Shown one piece after another: positions 54,189 through 62,402 of a DNA stretch of 64,000 nucleotides. This DNA comes from Chelativorans sp. Marseille-P2723 (GTDB taxonomy: Bacteria; Pseudomonadota; Alphaproteobacteria; Rhizobiales; Rhizobiaceae): positions 372,001 to 436,000 of the forward strand of contig NZ_CADDWI010000013.1 in assembly GCF_902809845.1 (NCBI RefSeq). The letters are read 5' to 3'. The first letter of the stretch is position 1. The number at the start of each line of letters is the position of its first letter. The position numbers and the translations under genes were made by a program. Under the pieces are notes generated by a model. That model made no database searches. It was not told the origin of the DNA and worked only from the letters and a program-made list of their open reading frames with translations.

Positions 54189-55784
54189 ATGAAAACCAAA
54201 CTGACATTCGCGGCCGCCCTCCTTGCCGCCACCATGCTGAGTGGTGCGGCGGGTGCGAAGACCTTCGTTTATTGCTCTGAAGGTTCGCCGGAAGGCTTCG
54301 ATCCTGGCCTTTATACGTCAGGGACGACTTTCGATGCGGCAGCACACACCGTCTACAACCGCCTGCTTGAATTCGAACAGGGAACAACGGAGACGGTGCC
54401 CGGCCTTGCAGAAAGCTGGGAGATTTCCGAAGACGGACTGCAGTATACCTTCAAGCTGCGCCCGGGTGTCAAGTTCCAGACGACGGACTTCTTTACGCCA
54501 ACACGTGACTTCAACGCTGACGATGTGATCTACTCCTTCGAGCGGCAGTGGAAGAGCGATCATCCCTGGAATCAGTACGTTGCCGGCGGCTCTTGGGAAT
54601 ATTTCAGCGGAATGGGTTTCCCGAACCTCATCAAATCGATCGAAAAGATCGACGACATGACGGTGCGCTTCACGCTCAATCAGCAGGAAGCGCCCTTCCT
54701 TGCCAATCTGGCCATGCCTTTTGCCTCCATCCTGTCGAAGGAATATGCCGATAAGCTGGAGGCGGACGGGCAGATGCAGCTCATGAACCAGCAACCTTTG
54801 GGGACCGGCCCCTTCCAATTCGTCGCCTATCAACAGGACGCGGTGATCCGCTATCGCGCGCACGAGGATTACTGGAACGGCAAACAGGCGATTGACGACC
54901 TCGTGTTTGCCATTACTCCCGATGCATCGGTACGCTATCAGCGGCTCAGCGCTGGCGAATGCCATCTGATGCCGTTCCCGAACGCTGCGGATGTGGAGGA
55001 GATGAAGGCCAATCCTGATCTAAAGGTGATGGAACAGGAAGGTCTCAATATCGCCTATCTGGCCTACAACACGCAGATGGAGCCCTTCGACAATCCACAA
55101 GTGCGCAAGGCCCTGAACATGGCGATCAACAAGGAAGCGATCGTGGATGCTGTGTTCCAGGGGATGGCTACACCGGCGAAGAATCCGATTCCGCCGACCA
55201 TGTGGTCTTACAACGAAGAGGTCGAGGACGATCCCTATGACCCTGAAGAAGCGCAGCGGATGCTCGAAGAGGCCGGCGTCACCGATCTCTCCATGAAAGT
55301 CTGGGCGATGCCAGTCAGCCGTCCCTACATGCTGAACGCGCGCCGTGCTGCTGAGCTGATCCAGTCAGACTTCCGGCAGATCGGCGTCGATGTTGAGATC
55401 GTATCCTACGAATGGGCCGAATATCTGGAGCGCTCAAGCGATGTGAACCGCGATGGCGCGGTGATCTTGGGCTGGACAGGGGATAATGGCGATCCCGACA
55501 ACTTCCTGCACACGCTTCTTGGCTGCGACGCTGTCGGCGGCGCCAACCGGGCGCAGTGGTGCGACGAGGAGTTCAACAATTTGGTGGTTGAGGCAAAGCA
55601 AACAACCGATCCGGACGAGCGGACGCGGCTCTATGAAGAGGCGCAGGTCGTCTTCAAGCGCGAAGCGCCCTGGGCAACGCTCAATCACTCCCTTTCGATC
55701 GTTCCGATGCGCAAGGAAGTGGAAGGCTTCGTGCAAAGCCCGCTGGGAGACTTCGCTTTCGAAGGTGTGGATCTCGTCGAATAG
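54189..55784 (+). CDS. Dipeptide-type ABC transporter substrate-binding protein
   Basis: Periplasmic binding protein of 531 residues (DppA-like). Signal peptide FAAALLAATMLSGAAGAK; the class opening FVYCSEGSPEGFDPGLYTSGTT and VRKALNMAINKEAIVDAV are close to E. coli DppA. GGGAGAA lies just upstream of the ATG. Followed by two permeases and two ATPases, so the operon is a complete five-gene importer for dipeptides or related compounds (heme and aminolevulinate are known DppA ligands). It is separated from the permeases by a strong terminator. Confidence 0.93.
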   Translation: MKTKLTFAAALLAATMLSGAAGAKTFVYCSEGSPEGFDPGLYTSGTTFDAAAHTVYNRLLEFEQGTTETVPGLAESWEISEDGLQYTFKLRPGVKFQTTDFFTPTRDFNADDVIYSFERQWKSDHPWNQYVAGGSWEYFSGMGFPNLIKSIEKIDDMTVRFTLNQQEAPFLANLAMPFASILSKEYADKLEADGQMQLMNQQPLGTGPFQFVAYQQDAVIRYRAHEDYWNGKQAIDDLVFAITPDASVRYQRLSAGECHLMPFPNAADVEEMKANPDLKVMEQEGLNIAYLAYNTQMEPFDNPQVRKALNMAINKEAIVDAVFQGMATPAKNPIPPTMWSYNEEVEDDPYDPEEAQRMLEEAGVTDLSMKVWAMPVSRPYMLNARRAAELIQSDFRQIGVDVEIVSYEWAEYLERSSDVNRDGAVILGWTGDNGDPDNFLHTLLGCDAVGGANRAQWCDEEFNNLVVEAKQTTDPDERTRLYEEAQVVFKREAPWATLNHSLSIVPMRKEVEGFVQSPLGDFAFEGVDLVE

Positions 55785-55806
55785 GCCATCTGAAACCTTC
55801 TAGGGG

Positions 55807-55829
55807 AGCGCGCCGGAAGCCGGCGCGCT
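55807..55829 (+). terminator. Strong hairpin with T tract after dppA-like gene
   Basis: AGCGCGCCGG/CCGGCGCGCT, 10-bp perfect stem with a 3-base loop, followed by nine T at 55829-55837. It lies inside the operon and would make binding protein in excess over the membrane parts, with partial read-through. Confidence 0.85.
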
Positions 55830-55899
55830 TTTTTTTTAATTTCCCGATAGGATTATTCGCTCATATTCTGAGCCGAGGTAAAAGGAGGTCGAACGCGCA

Positions 55900-56904
55900 A
55901 TGTTCCGATTCCTCATCCGGCGACTTGCGGTGCTCATTCCGACTTTCATCGGAGTTTCCATCATCGCCTTCGCCTTCATCCGCGTGCTGCCTGGAGATCC
56001 TGTGGTGCTCTTGTCCGGCGAGCGCGGAATGTCGCCGGAGCGCCATGCCCTGATCATGCAGCAACTCGGCTTCGACAGGCCCCTCTATATTCAGTATCTG
56101 GATTATCTTGCCGGCGTTCTAAGCGGCGATTTCGGCAATTCCATTGTGACGCGCCGGCCTGTGCTCGATGATTTTCTGGCGCTGTTTCCGGCGACGCTTG
56201 AACTGTCCTTATGCGCCATCTTGATAGCCGTCGTGCTCGGCGTGCCGCTGGGCATTCTTTCTGCCGTTCGGCGCGGCTCCTGGCTTGATCAGACCATTAT
56301 GGGCGCGGCGCTTGTAGGCTATTCCATGCCGATCTTCTGGTGGGGGCTGCTGCTCATCATCCTTTTTTCTGGGGTGTTAGGATGGACACCGGTTTCCGGG
56401 CGAATCTCGCTGCTTTATTTCTTCCCGTCGGTTACCGGCTTCATGCTGATCGACAGCCTGCTTTCCGGTCAGGCGGGAGCATTCAAGTCCGCCGTGGCGC
56501 ATCTCATCCTCCCATCCATTGTGCTGGCCACTATTCCACTTGCGGTCATTGCTCGCCAGACCCGCTCGGCAATGCTGGAGGTGTTAAGCGAGGATTATGT
56601 GCGCACAGCCCGGGCCAAAGGCTTGCCGCCGCGCCGCGTCATCGGATTGCACGCCCTGCGCAATGCTCTCATTCCGGTCATCACCACCATTGGCTTGCAG
56701 GTCGGGGTGCTGATGGCCGGCGCCATTCTCACGGAAACAATCTTTTCCTGGCCGGGCATCGGCAAGTGGATGGTCGACAGCGTCTTCCGGCGCGATTACG
56801 CAGTAGTGCAGGGTGGGCTGTTGCTGATAGCAGGCATTATCATGCTGGTGAACCTTTTCGTGGACGTGCTCTACGGTCTCGTAAATCCCAGGATCAGGCA
56901 CTAG
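55900..56904 (+). CDS. Dipeptide-type ABC transporter permease, DppB-like
   Basis: Inner-membrane permease of 334 residues with six hydrophobic segments. Opening MFRFLIRRLAVLIPTFIGVSII, then VLPGDPVVLLSGERG, and the EAA loop TARAKGLPPRRVIGLHALRNALIPV near residue 240. GGAGG lies about 10 bp upstream. It follows the terminator after the binding-protein gene and is 8 bp before the second permease gene. Confidence 0.93.
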   Translation: MFRFLIRRLAVLIPTFIGVSIIAFAFIRVLPGDPVVLLSGERGMSPERHALIMQQLGFDRPLYIQYLDYLAGVLSGDFGNSIVTRRPVLDDFLALFPATLELSLCAILIAVVLGVPLGILSAVRRGSWLDQTIMGAALVGYSMPIFWWGLLLIILFSGVLGWTPVSGRISLLYFFPSVTGFMLIDSLLSGQAGAFKSAVAHLILPSIVLATIPLAVIARQTRSAMLEVLSEDYVRTARAKGLPPRRVIGLHALRNALIPVITTIGLQVGVLMAGAILTETIFSWPGIGKWMVDSVFRRDYAVVQGGLLLIAGIIMLVNLFVDVLYGLVNPRIRH

Positions 56905-56912
56905 GATAGGCA

Positions 56913-57848
56913 ATGGCCACCACCAACCCGAAAAGCGCCGACGCGGGGATCGGCCTGGAAGGCGGGCCCGACACAGCGGCCACACGCCGCGCGATGCTTT
57001 CGGAGTTCTGGTACTATTTCCGCCAGAACCGGGGAGCGGTTGTCGGGCTTATCGTGTTCACCCTAATCGTCCTCGTGGCGCTCTTCGCCCCGCTCATCGC
57101 ACCTCACAATCCGGCCATGCAGATTCGCGGCTCCTTTCTCTTGCCGCCCGTGTGGCAGGAAGGCGGGCGCTGGGAATTCATCCTCGGCACGGATGCGGTT
57201 GGCCGCGACATCCTCTCGCGCCTCCTTTACGGGGCGCGCTTCTCGCTCTTCATCGGCTTGGTCGTGGTTGCCCTTTCGGCAACGGTAGGCGTGATCGTCG
57301 GCCTAATCGCCGGCTATTTCCGTGGCCCTGTTGATACAGCCATCATGCGGCTTATGGACATCATCCTGGCATTTCCATCGCTGCTACTGGCGCTTGTACT
57401 GGTGGCCGTGCTCGGGCCGGGGCTGCTCAATGCCATGATCGCCATCGCCCTTGTCCTGCAGCCCCATTTCGTTCGGCTCACCCGCGCGGCTGTGATGGCC
57501 GAGAACGGGCGGGACTATGTCACCGCGGCAAAGGTCGCTGGAGCAGGCAATCTGCGGCTGATGTTCAAGACAATCCTGCCCAACTGCACGGCGCCGCTCA
57601 TTGTGCAGGCCACGCTTTCTTTCTCGACGGCCATTCTCGACGCCGCGGCTCTTGGCTTCCTCGGCATGGGCGCGCAGCCGCCTACGCCGGAATGGGGAAC
57701 GATGCTGGCCGAGGCCCGCGAATTCATCCTTCGCGCTTGGTGGGTGGTGACATTTCCGGGTCTTGCGATCCTCATTACCGTTCTGGCCATAAATCTGATG
57801 GGCGATGGCCTGCGTGACGCGCTGGACCCGAAACTAAAGAGGTCGTAA
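56913..57848 (+). CDS. Dipeptide-type ABC transporter permease, DppC-like
   Basis: Inner-membrane permease of 311 residues. After a polar N-terminal lead comes the first helix (GAVVGLIVFTLIVLVALFAPLIAP), the DppC signature LGTDAVGRDILSRLLYGARFSL, and the EAA loop VTAAKVAGAGNLRLMFKTILPNCTAPLIV. It is paired with the upstream permease. Confidence 0.93.
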   Translation: MATTNPKSADAGIGLEGGPDTAATRRAMLSEFWYYFRQNRGAVVGLIVFTLIVLVALFAPLIAPHNPAMQIRGSFLLPPVWQEGGRWEFILGTDAVGRDILSRLLYGARFSLFIGLVVVALSATVGVIVGLIAGYFRGPVDTAIMRLMDIILAFPSLLLALVLVAVLGPGLLNAMIAIALVLQPHFVRLTRAAVMAENGRDYVTAAKVAGAGNLRLMFKTILPNCTAPLIVQATLSFSTAILDAAALGFLGMGAQPPTPEWGTMLAEAREFILRAWWVVTFPGLAILITVLAINLMGDGLRDALDPKLKRS

Positions 57849-57852
57849 GGCG

Positions 57853-58707
57853 ATGGCGCTGCTCGAAATCGAGAATCTTACAGTCGAATTCGATACCGCT
57901 GGCGGCAGGCTGCGCGCTGTCGACGGCATCTCGCTCTCGCTCGACGAGGGGGAGGTGCTGGCGATCGTTGGTGAGTCCGGCTCGGGCAAGTCCGTGTCCA
58001 TGCTTGCAGTGATGGGCTTGCTGCCCTGGACGGCGACGGTCACAGCCGACCGGATCGCGTTCGAGGGCCGCGACATGCTCAACCTGACCGCCTCAGAGCG
58101 TCGTAAGATCATCGGCAAGGATATCGCCATGATCTTCCAGGAGCCGGTGGCAAGCCTCAATCCGTGCTTCACCGTCGGTTTTCAGATTGAAGAGACGCTG
58201 CGTCAACACACGGATCTTGACCGGAGCGCGCGGCGAAGACGTATGCTTGAGCTTCTGCGGGCGGTAGGAATAAAAGAACCTGAGTCACGGCTGCGATCTT
58301 TCCCCCACCAGATGTCTGGCGGCCAATGCCAGCGTGTGATGATCGCCATAGCGCTCGCCTGTAACCCGAAACTGCTAATCGCCGATGAGCCGACCACCGC
58401 GCTCGACGTGACGATCCAGAAGCAGATTCTCGATCTGCTTCTTGAGTTGCAGACCGAGACCGGGATGGGCATGATTCTGATCACCCATGACATGGGCGTT
58501 GTCGCCGAAACCGCCGACCGCGTAGTGGTTCAATACAAGGGCCGCAAGATGGAGGAAGCCGACGTGCTTTCGCTTTTCGAGTCGCCGAAGCATCGGTACA
58601 CCAAGGCGCTCCTGTCTGCCCTGCCGGAGAATGCGGTGGGCGACCGTCTCCCCACGGTTGCGGATTTTGCGCTCGACGACGCACCTTACACGAGAGCCCA
58701 ATCATGA
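57853..58707 (+). CDS. Dipeptide-type ABC transporter ATP-binding protein, DppD-like
   Basis: ATPase of 284 residues. Walker [12 protein letters not shown], signature [19 protein letters not shown], Walker [17 protein letters not shown], and H-loop [12 protein letters not shown]. The typical oligopeptide C-terminal region [13 protein letters not shown] is present, but the Fe-S Cys cluster of some DppD proteins is not. It overlaps the next ATPase start by 4 bp. Confidence 0.92.
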   Translation: MALLEIENLTVEFDTAGGRLRAVDGISLSLDEGEVLAIVGESGSGKSVSMLAVMGLLPWTATVTADRIAFEGRDMLNLTASERRKIIGKDIAMIFQEPVASLNPCFTVGFQIEETLRQHTDLDRSARRRRMLELLRAVGIKEPESRLRSFPHQMSGGQCQRVMIAIALACNPKLLIADEPTTALDVTIQKQILDLLLELQTETGMGMILITHDMGVVAETADRVVVQYKGRKMEEADVLSLFESPKHRYTKALLSALPENAVGDRLPTVADFALDDAPYTRAQS

Positions 58708-59537
58708 GCGAGATTGTCGTGGAAACGCGCAATATCGCGCGCGATTATGAGATCAGCGGCGGTCTCTTCCGCCAGAAGCGCGTGGTACACGCTGTCAAGG
58801 GAGTGAGCCTGAAGGTCAAGCGTGGCAAGACTCTGGCAATCGTGGGGGAATCGGGTTGCGGTAAATCTACACTGGCCAGGATGATCACCATGATAGATGC
58901 GCCTACGGCAGGCGATCTGTTTATCGATGGTGAGAAGATCGACATAAGCAAGAAGGCACTGACCCCGGAACAGCGACGGAAGGTCCAGATCGTCTTTCAA
59001 AATCCCTATGGCTCTCTAAACCCGCGGCAGAAGATTGGCGACGTGCTGATGGAGCCGTTGGTCATAAACTCGAAACTGTCAGCAAGCGAGCGGCGTGATC
59101 GCGCTCTTCAGATGCTTTTGAAGGTCGGACTTGGTCCGGAGCACTTCAACCGTTATCCGCATATGTTTTCCGGCGGTCAGCGCCAGCGCATCGCCATTGC
59201 GCGTGCGCTGATGCTCAATCCGAGACTTCTCGTGCTTGACGAGCCGGTCTCGGCACTCGACCTTTCCGTGCAGGCGCAGGTTTTGAACCTGCTGGCCGAT
59301 TTGCAGGATGAGTTCGGACTCACTTACGTTTTCATAAGCCATGACCTGTCGGTTGTGCGTTACATCGCCGACGATGTGATGGTCATGTATTTTGGCGAGG
59401 CAGTGGAGTACGGCACACGGGACGAGGTATTCTCCAACCCGAAGCACGACTACACGAAGACGCTTTTTGCCGCCACGCCGCGTGCCGATGTCGGAAGCAT
59501 CCGCAAGCGGATTGCCAGGCGGCGCGCCGCGGCCTGA
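58704..59537 (+). CDS. Dipeptide-type ABC transporter ATP-binding protein, DppF-like
   Basis: ATPase of 277 residues. Walker A GESGCGKSTLARM, the DppF-type IVFQNPYGSLNPRQKIGDVLMEPL, signature FSGGQRQRIAIARALMLNP, Walker B LLVLDEPVSALDLSVQ, H-loop FISHDLSVVRYI. The region NPKHDYTKTLFAATP near the end is typical. It is the last gene of the five-gene importer. Confidence 0.93.
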   Translation: MSEIVVETRNIARDYEISGGLFRQKRVVHAVKGVSLKVKRGKTLAIVGESGCGKSTLARMITMIDAPTAGDLFIDGEKIDISKKALTPEQRRKVQIVFQNPYGSLNPRQKIGDVLMEPLVINSKLSASERRDRALQMLLKVGLGPEHFNRYPHMFSGGQRQRIAIARALMLNPRLLVLDEPVSALDLSVQAQVLNLLADLQDEFGLTYVFISHDLSVVRYIADDVMVMYFGEAVEYGTRDEVFSNPKHDYTKTLFAATPRADVGSIRKRIARRRAAA

Positions 59538-59565
59538 GGTCCTACCCTCTAGGCCGGTTTCTGGA

Positions 59566-60474
59566 TCACTCTTCCAGAACCGCCGGAATGAGCCCCGGCG
59601 TCAGCTCCCTCTCCGCCACTTCCTCCGCTTGCTCTGGTTCCGCGGCGCCGGCAAGGTTGATGAGAAAGCCGGAAATCGTATCCAGAGCGCCGTGTCGAAT
59701 CATGTTCACGTGGTTAGCTCCGGGGAAGACCTCGAGTTTGGAAAAACCTTCGTTCATGGCGGCAAGAGCCTTGGCAAAGTCCGGCGGGGTAATCCGGTCC
59801 TCCTCGCCAGCCAAGAGCAGGATCGGCACATCGATGCTGCTGATGCGCGACACGGTATCGAACCGGCTGCGGACGAGCCAGATAGGAACGGAGGGTGCCT
59901 GCTTGCGGACGGCAGCGGGAAACGACGTGAATGGTGCTTCCAAAATAAGCGCGCGCGGCCGCGCCTGCGTCGCAACATAGCTGGCTATACCAGTGCCCAT
60001 CGAATAGCCGTAGAGCACGATTCCATCCGGCGCCAACCCTTCGGCTGTCACGGCGGACAGGAGCGTTGCCGCATCTCGATAAAGCATCTGCTCGCTCGGA
60101 CGGCCGGGGTTTCCGCCGAACCCGCGATATCCCGCGAGCATCAACCCGTATCCCTCCTCAGCCAGCTCAAAAAGATGGGCCGGTTTGCGGATGAGGTCTC
60201 CCATGCGCCCAGGGAAGTAGACGATGACAGGCTTGCCGGGTGCCGGTGCATGATACCAGGAGCGAAGCGTCAGGCCGTCATGGGTTGAAAGATCAATCGG
60301 CCTCAGATCGATACTGCTTTCCAGTTCCAGAATGTTCAGCACGAGTCGCTCACGGAAAAGGATGAATTCCGGAACGGTCTGGATTGCGATCAATCCGGTC
60401 AGAATAAGTAAGGCGGCGCCAATTGCGCCCATGCGTCGGCGGCTGTTCCGGCGGGGCGAAATGACAGCATTTTC
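59566..60474 (-). CDS. Alpha/beta hydrolase with N-terminal membrane anchor
   Basis: Serine hydrolase of 302 residues from the ATG at 60474, preceded by GGGAAG. One N-terminal hydrophobic helix (MGAIGAALLILTGLIAIQTVPEFILF) anchors it or serves as a signal. Nucleophile Ser in VLYGYSMGTGIASYVA; catalytic Asp probably in LLLAGEEDRITPP; catalytic His in FPGANHVNMIRHG. It resembles the BEM46/ABHD13-like group of membrane-bound hydrolases. The substrate is unknown. It is convergent with the dipeptide operon. Confidence 0.9.
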   Translation of the reverse strand, partial: ENAVISPRRNSRRRMGAIGAALLILTGLIAIQTVPEFILFRERLVLNILELESSIDLRPIDLSTHDGLTLRSWYHAPAPGKPVIVYFPGRMGDLIRKPAHLFELAEEGYGLMLAGYRGFGGNPGRPSEQMLYRDAATLLSAVTAEGLAPDGIVLYGYSMGTGIASYVATQARPRALILEAPFTSFPAAVRKQAPSVPIWLVRSRFDTVSRISSIDVPILLLAGEEDRITPPDFAKALAAMNEGFSKLEVFPGANHVNMIRHGALDTISGFLINLAGAAEPEQAEEVAERELTPGLIPAVLEE

Positions 60475-60839
60475 CATCAAAGTGATCTTCCCTGCCCACA
60501 ACGGCAAAGCCGCAACCCACTAATTTGCTCATAATATAGTAACGTAACTTATCTGCATTCAACAAAATGTGATGGCTGCGGCTGTCAAGCTTCCGGTCCG
60601 ACCGGGGGTGCTTCCGGACCGCGTGACAAAATCGGCGTTCTCGGACGAGAAATCATTCGTTAGTCGCGAATGGAGGCTGATGTCATGGCTCGAAGAACCT
60701 TTCGGCTGGTTTAACTGACACTAATGACGAAGTGCCAGTAAGTTCAGTTGCCCCTACGCCATACGTGGTGCCTCGAAATCGATGATCCGCTCGCGGGCCG
60801 TAGCGTTGCGCACTGCTTGAAAGCCCAGGCGGACAGCGC
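60475..60839. other. Gene-free stretch left of the IS21 remnant
   Basis: About 365 bp with no intact gene. The minus-strand frame that extends the IS21 remnant (GFQAVRNATARERIIDFEAPRM, 60750-60830) suggests that decayed element sequence continues here. At 60684 the plus strand reads MARRTFRLV-stop, which resembles an IS21 transposase start but is too short to rely on. Confidence 0.4.
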
Positions 60840-61020
60840 GCGTCCGGGGTGAGGATGGTCACTGTGGGGGCAGCTCGCGCCGGCGGGCCAGGATGTTGAG
60901 GATCACAGCCGACGAGCAGACGTTCTGCTCGAGCGCTTCCGCGCATGCGGCGTCGACCGCCGCGGTCCCGTCGTCGAGAACGGCCTTGAGGATTACCACC
61001 ATCTGGCCGTCGGACGCCGA
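60840..61020 (-). pseudogene. IS21-family transposase (IstA) C-terminal remnant
   Basis: Read leftward from 61020 the frame gives SDGQMVVILKAVLDDGTAAV, then DAACAEALEQNVCSSAVILN, ILARRRELPP and a stop; after a frameshift it continues APTVTILTPDA. This matches the C-terminal region of IS21 IstA proteins, where QMVxILxAVLxDGLxAVExACAEAL and ILNILARxR are well conserved. The catalytic core is missing. There is no partner istB in the window. Confidence 0.75.
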
Positions 61021-61187
61021 TTACCCCGCCTACGGGGTCAATTTTGCACGCCTATACACACTCAAACTAATTCAAGAACCCTGGATATGACCAACGCAAA
61101 ACCATTCCGCTATAATGCAAACCATTCCAGGAGGGGCTTGACGTGGGCCACCTTCGGGGTGAGCGCATTTGGTCTTGTGTCGGGATC

Positions 61188-61832
61188 TTATCCGACAGCC
61201 CTCAGGCTTTCATAGGAGACCATCACATGCTTCACATAGGCGGGGCGTTCGGTCAACCGTTGATAATAGGCTTCAAGGTTCGGCGCCTCAGCACGTTCGA
61301 AGCCTGCGAGCGTGAAATAGCGGTAGAGGGGCACGCCGATAATCACGTCCGCGAAGCATATCGATTCACCGCTGAGATACGGGCCGTCGGACAGGCGGGA
61401 GTTGATTATGCCCGTGAGCGACTTCAGGCGGGCGACGGAATTCGCGACCGCGGCCATGTCACGCTTAGCCTGAGGCGTCGCAAAAAGCGGCAAGAACACG
61501 CCGGCGAGGAAGGTCGGCTGAAAGCTGGTCTTCGACCATTCCGCCCATTTATCGAGCGCAGCGCGCTTTGCCGGATCAGCGGGCCAGAACGATTCGGCGC
61601 CGTACCTCGCCCCGAGATATCGGAGGATCGCGGCGCTTTCCCACATCGTAAGATCACCGTCCTGCAAGGTCGGCACCAGCCGGTTGGGGTTCAAGGTGCC
61701 GTATTCAGGCGTGCTGGTGCCGCCAAATTTACCGCCGACATCCCTACGTTCGAAATCCAGGCCGAGCTCGGCCAAGGCCCATGCGGCGATCTGCACATTG
61801 GCTGAAGTTGCGCGGCCCCATAGCGTTATCAT
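61188..61832 (-). CDS. Glutathione S-transferase family protein
   Basis: Cytoplasmic transferase of 214 residues. The N-terminal thioredoxin-like domain starts MITLWGRATSANVQIAAWALAELGLDFER with the active-site Ser near position 10, then NPNRLVPTLQDGDLTMWESAAILRYL carrying the cis-Pro and the Glu-Ser pair that binds glutathione. The all-helical C-terminal domain follows (PYLSGESICFADVIIGVPLYRY). It is a lone gene between decayed IS fragments. Confidence 0.92.
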   Translation of the reverse strand: MITLWGRATSANVQIAAWALAELGLDFERRDVGGKFGGTSTPEYGTLNPNRLVPTLQDGDLTMWESAAILRYLGARYGAESFWPADPAKRAALDKWAEWSKTSFQPTFLAGVFLPLFATPQAKRDMAAVANSVARLKSLTGIINSRLSDGPYLSGESICFADVIIGVPLYRYFTLAGFERAEAPNLEAYYQRLTERPAYVKHVMVSYESLRAVG

Positions 61833-61987
61833 CTACCATTCTCCTCTCAAGCGCTTCTGTTCTTCTGCAGATTAAGATCTATTTGTTGCCACCGCATTGC
61901 AGCCTCCGCTGATGTCGATGTCGGTTTCGGCGGTTGGGGGCAGTTCGAAATTCGCGCCGGCAGTTCGAAATTTTGCAACCTCCTTGA

Positions 61988-62110
61988 ATCTTCGACTACA
62001 TCGGAATGTTCTACAACCTGAAGCCTGCGCACGTCAGGAACGGGTTGCTGTCGCCCGTTGACCCGAACGACAGCAGAAATGTAAGCCGAGGGCGTCTGCA
62101 AAATGCGAGG
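61988..62110 (+). pseudogene. IS3-family transposase C-terminal remnant
   Basis: The plus strand reads IFDYIGMFYNLKPAHVRNGL, LSPVDPNDSR and on to about 62110. IS3-family transposases end with FDYIExFYNPxRxHxxxGxLSPVEFE, so this is a 3' fragment with changes. Upstream, at 61939-61952 and 61959-61972, GGCAGTTCGAAATT is directly repeated. Nothing else is recognised from 61833 to 61987. Confidence 0.6.
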
Positions 62111-62114
62111 CTAT

Positions 62115-62330
62115 TCACAACGTCGCCAATGGAGCCTCTGAAGGAGGCAGGTCGGTACATACGCAAAGACCACTTCAGCCGCCATACCGATGGTCTCGCC
62201 CGCCGTGTTGTGCGGGTGAATGGTTCTGCCGATATCTACGTCATCCCCTCCCTCTCGATGGCAAGACAGATCTCGCCGCCCCCATTCGGTCCGACGATGA
62301 CGCCGCGAAGTTCGGGATAGGAAGAGTTTG
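62115..62330 (-). pseudogene. Dihydrolipoamide dehydrogenase (E3) C-terminal remnant
   Basis: Read leftward across two frameshifts: PELRGVIVGPNGGGEICLAI in one frame, GGDDVDIGRTIHPHNTAGET then IGMAAEVV in the next, and CVCTDLPPSEAPLATL-stop in a third. Together these match the interface domain of lipoamide dehydrogenases (GVHIVGPxAGE...LAIExGxxxEDIxRTIHPHPTxSExxxxAAE), including the active His-Pro-His stretch. The FAD and NAD domains are absent, so it cannot work. An intact copy presumably lies elsewhere. Confidence 0.7.
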
Positions 62331-62402
62331 CAGGCAAGCTCTGCCTTGGCGGCTTTGCGCCCTCACATCGGGATAGCGTCATTGACCGAGACGAATAACG
62401 GC

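Noticed and set aside
60684-60713. MARRTFRLV on the plus strand as the start of an IS21 transposase
   Set aside because: Only nine codons before a stop and opposite in direction to the clear IstA C-terminal remnant, so chance cannot be excluded.
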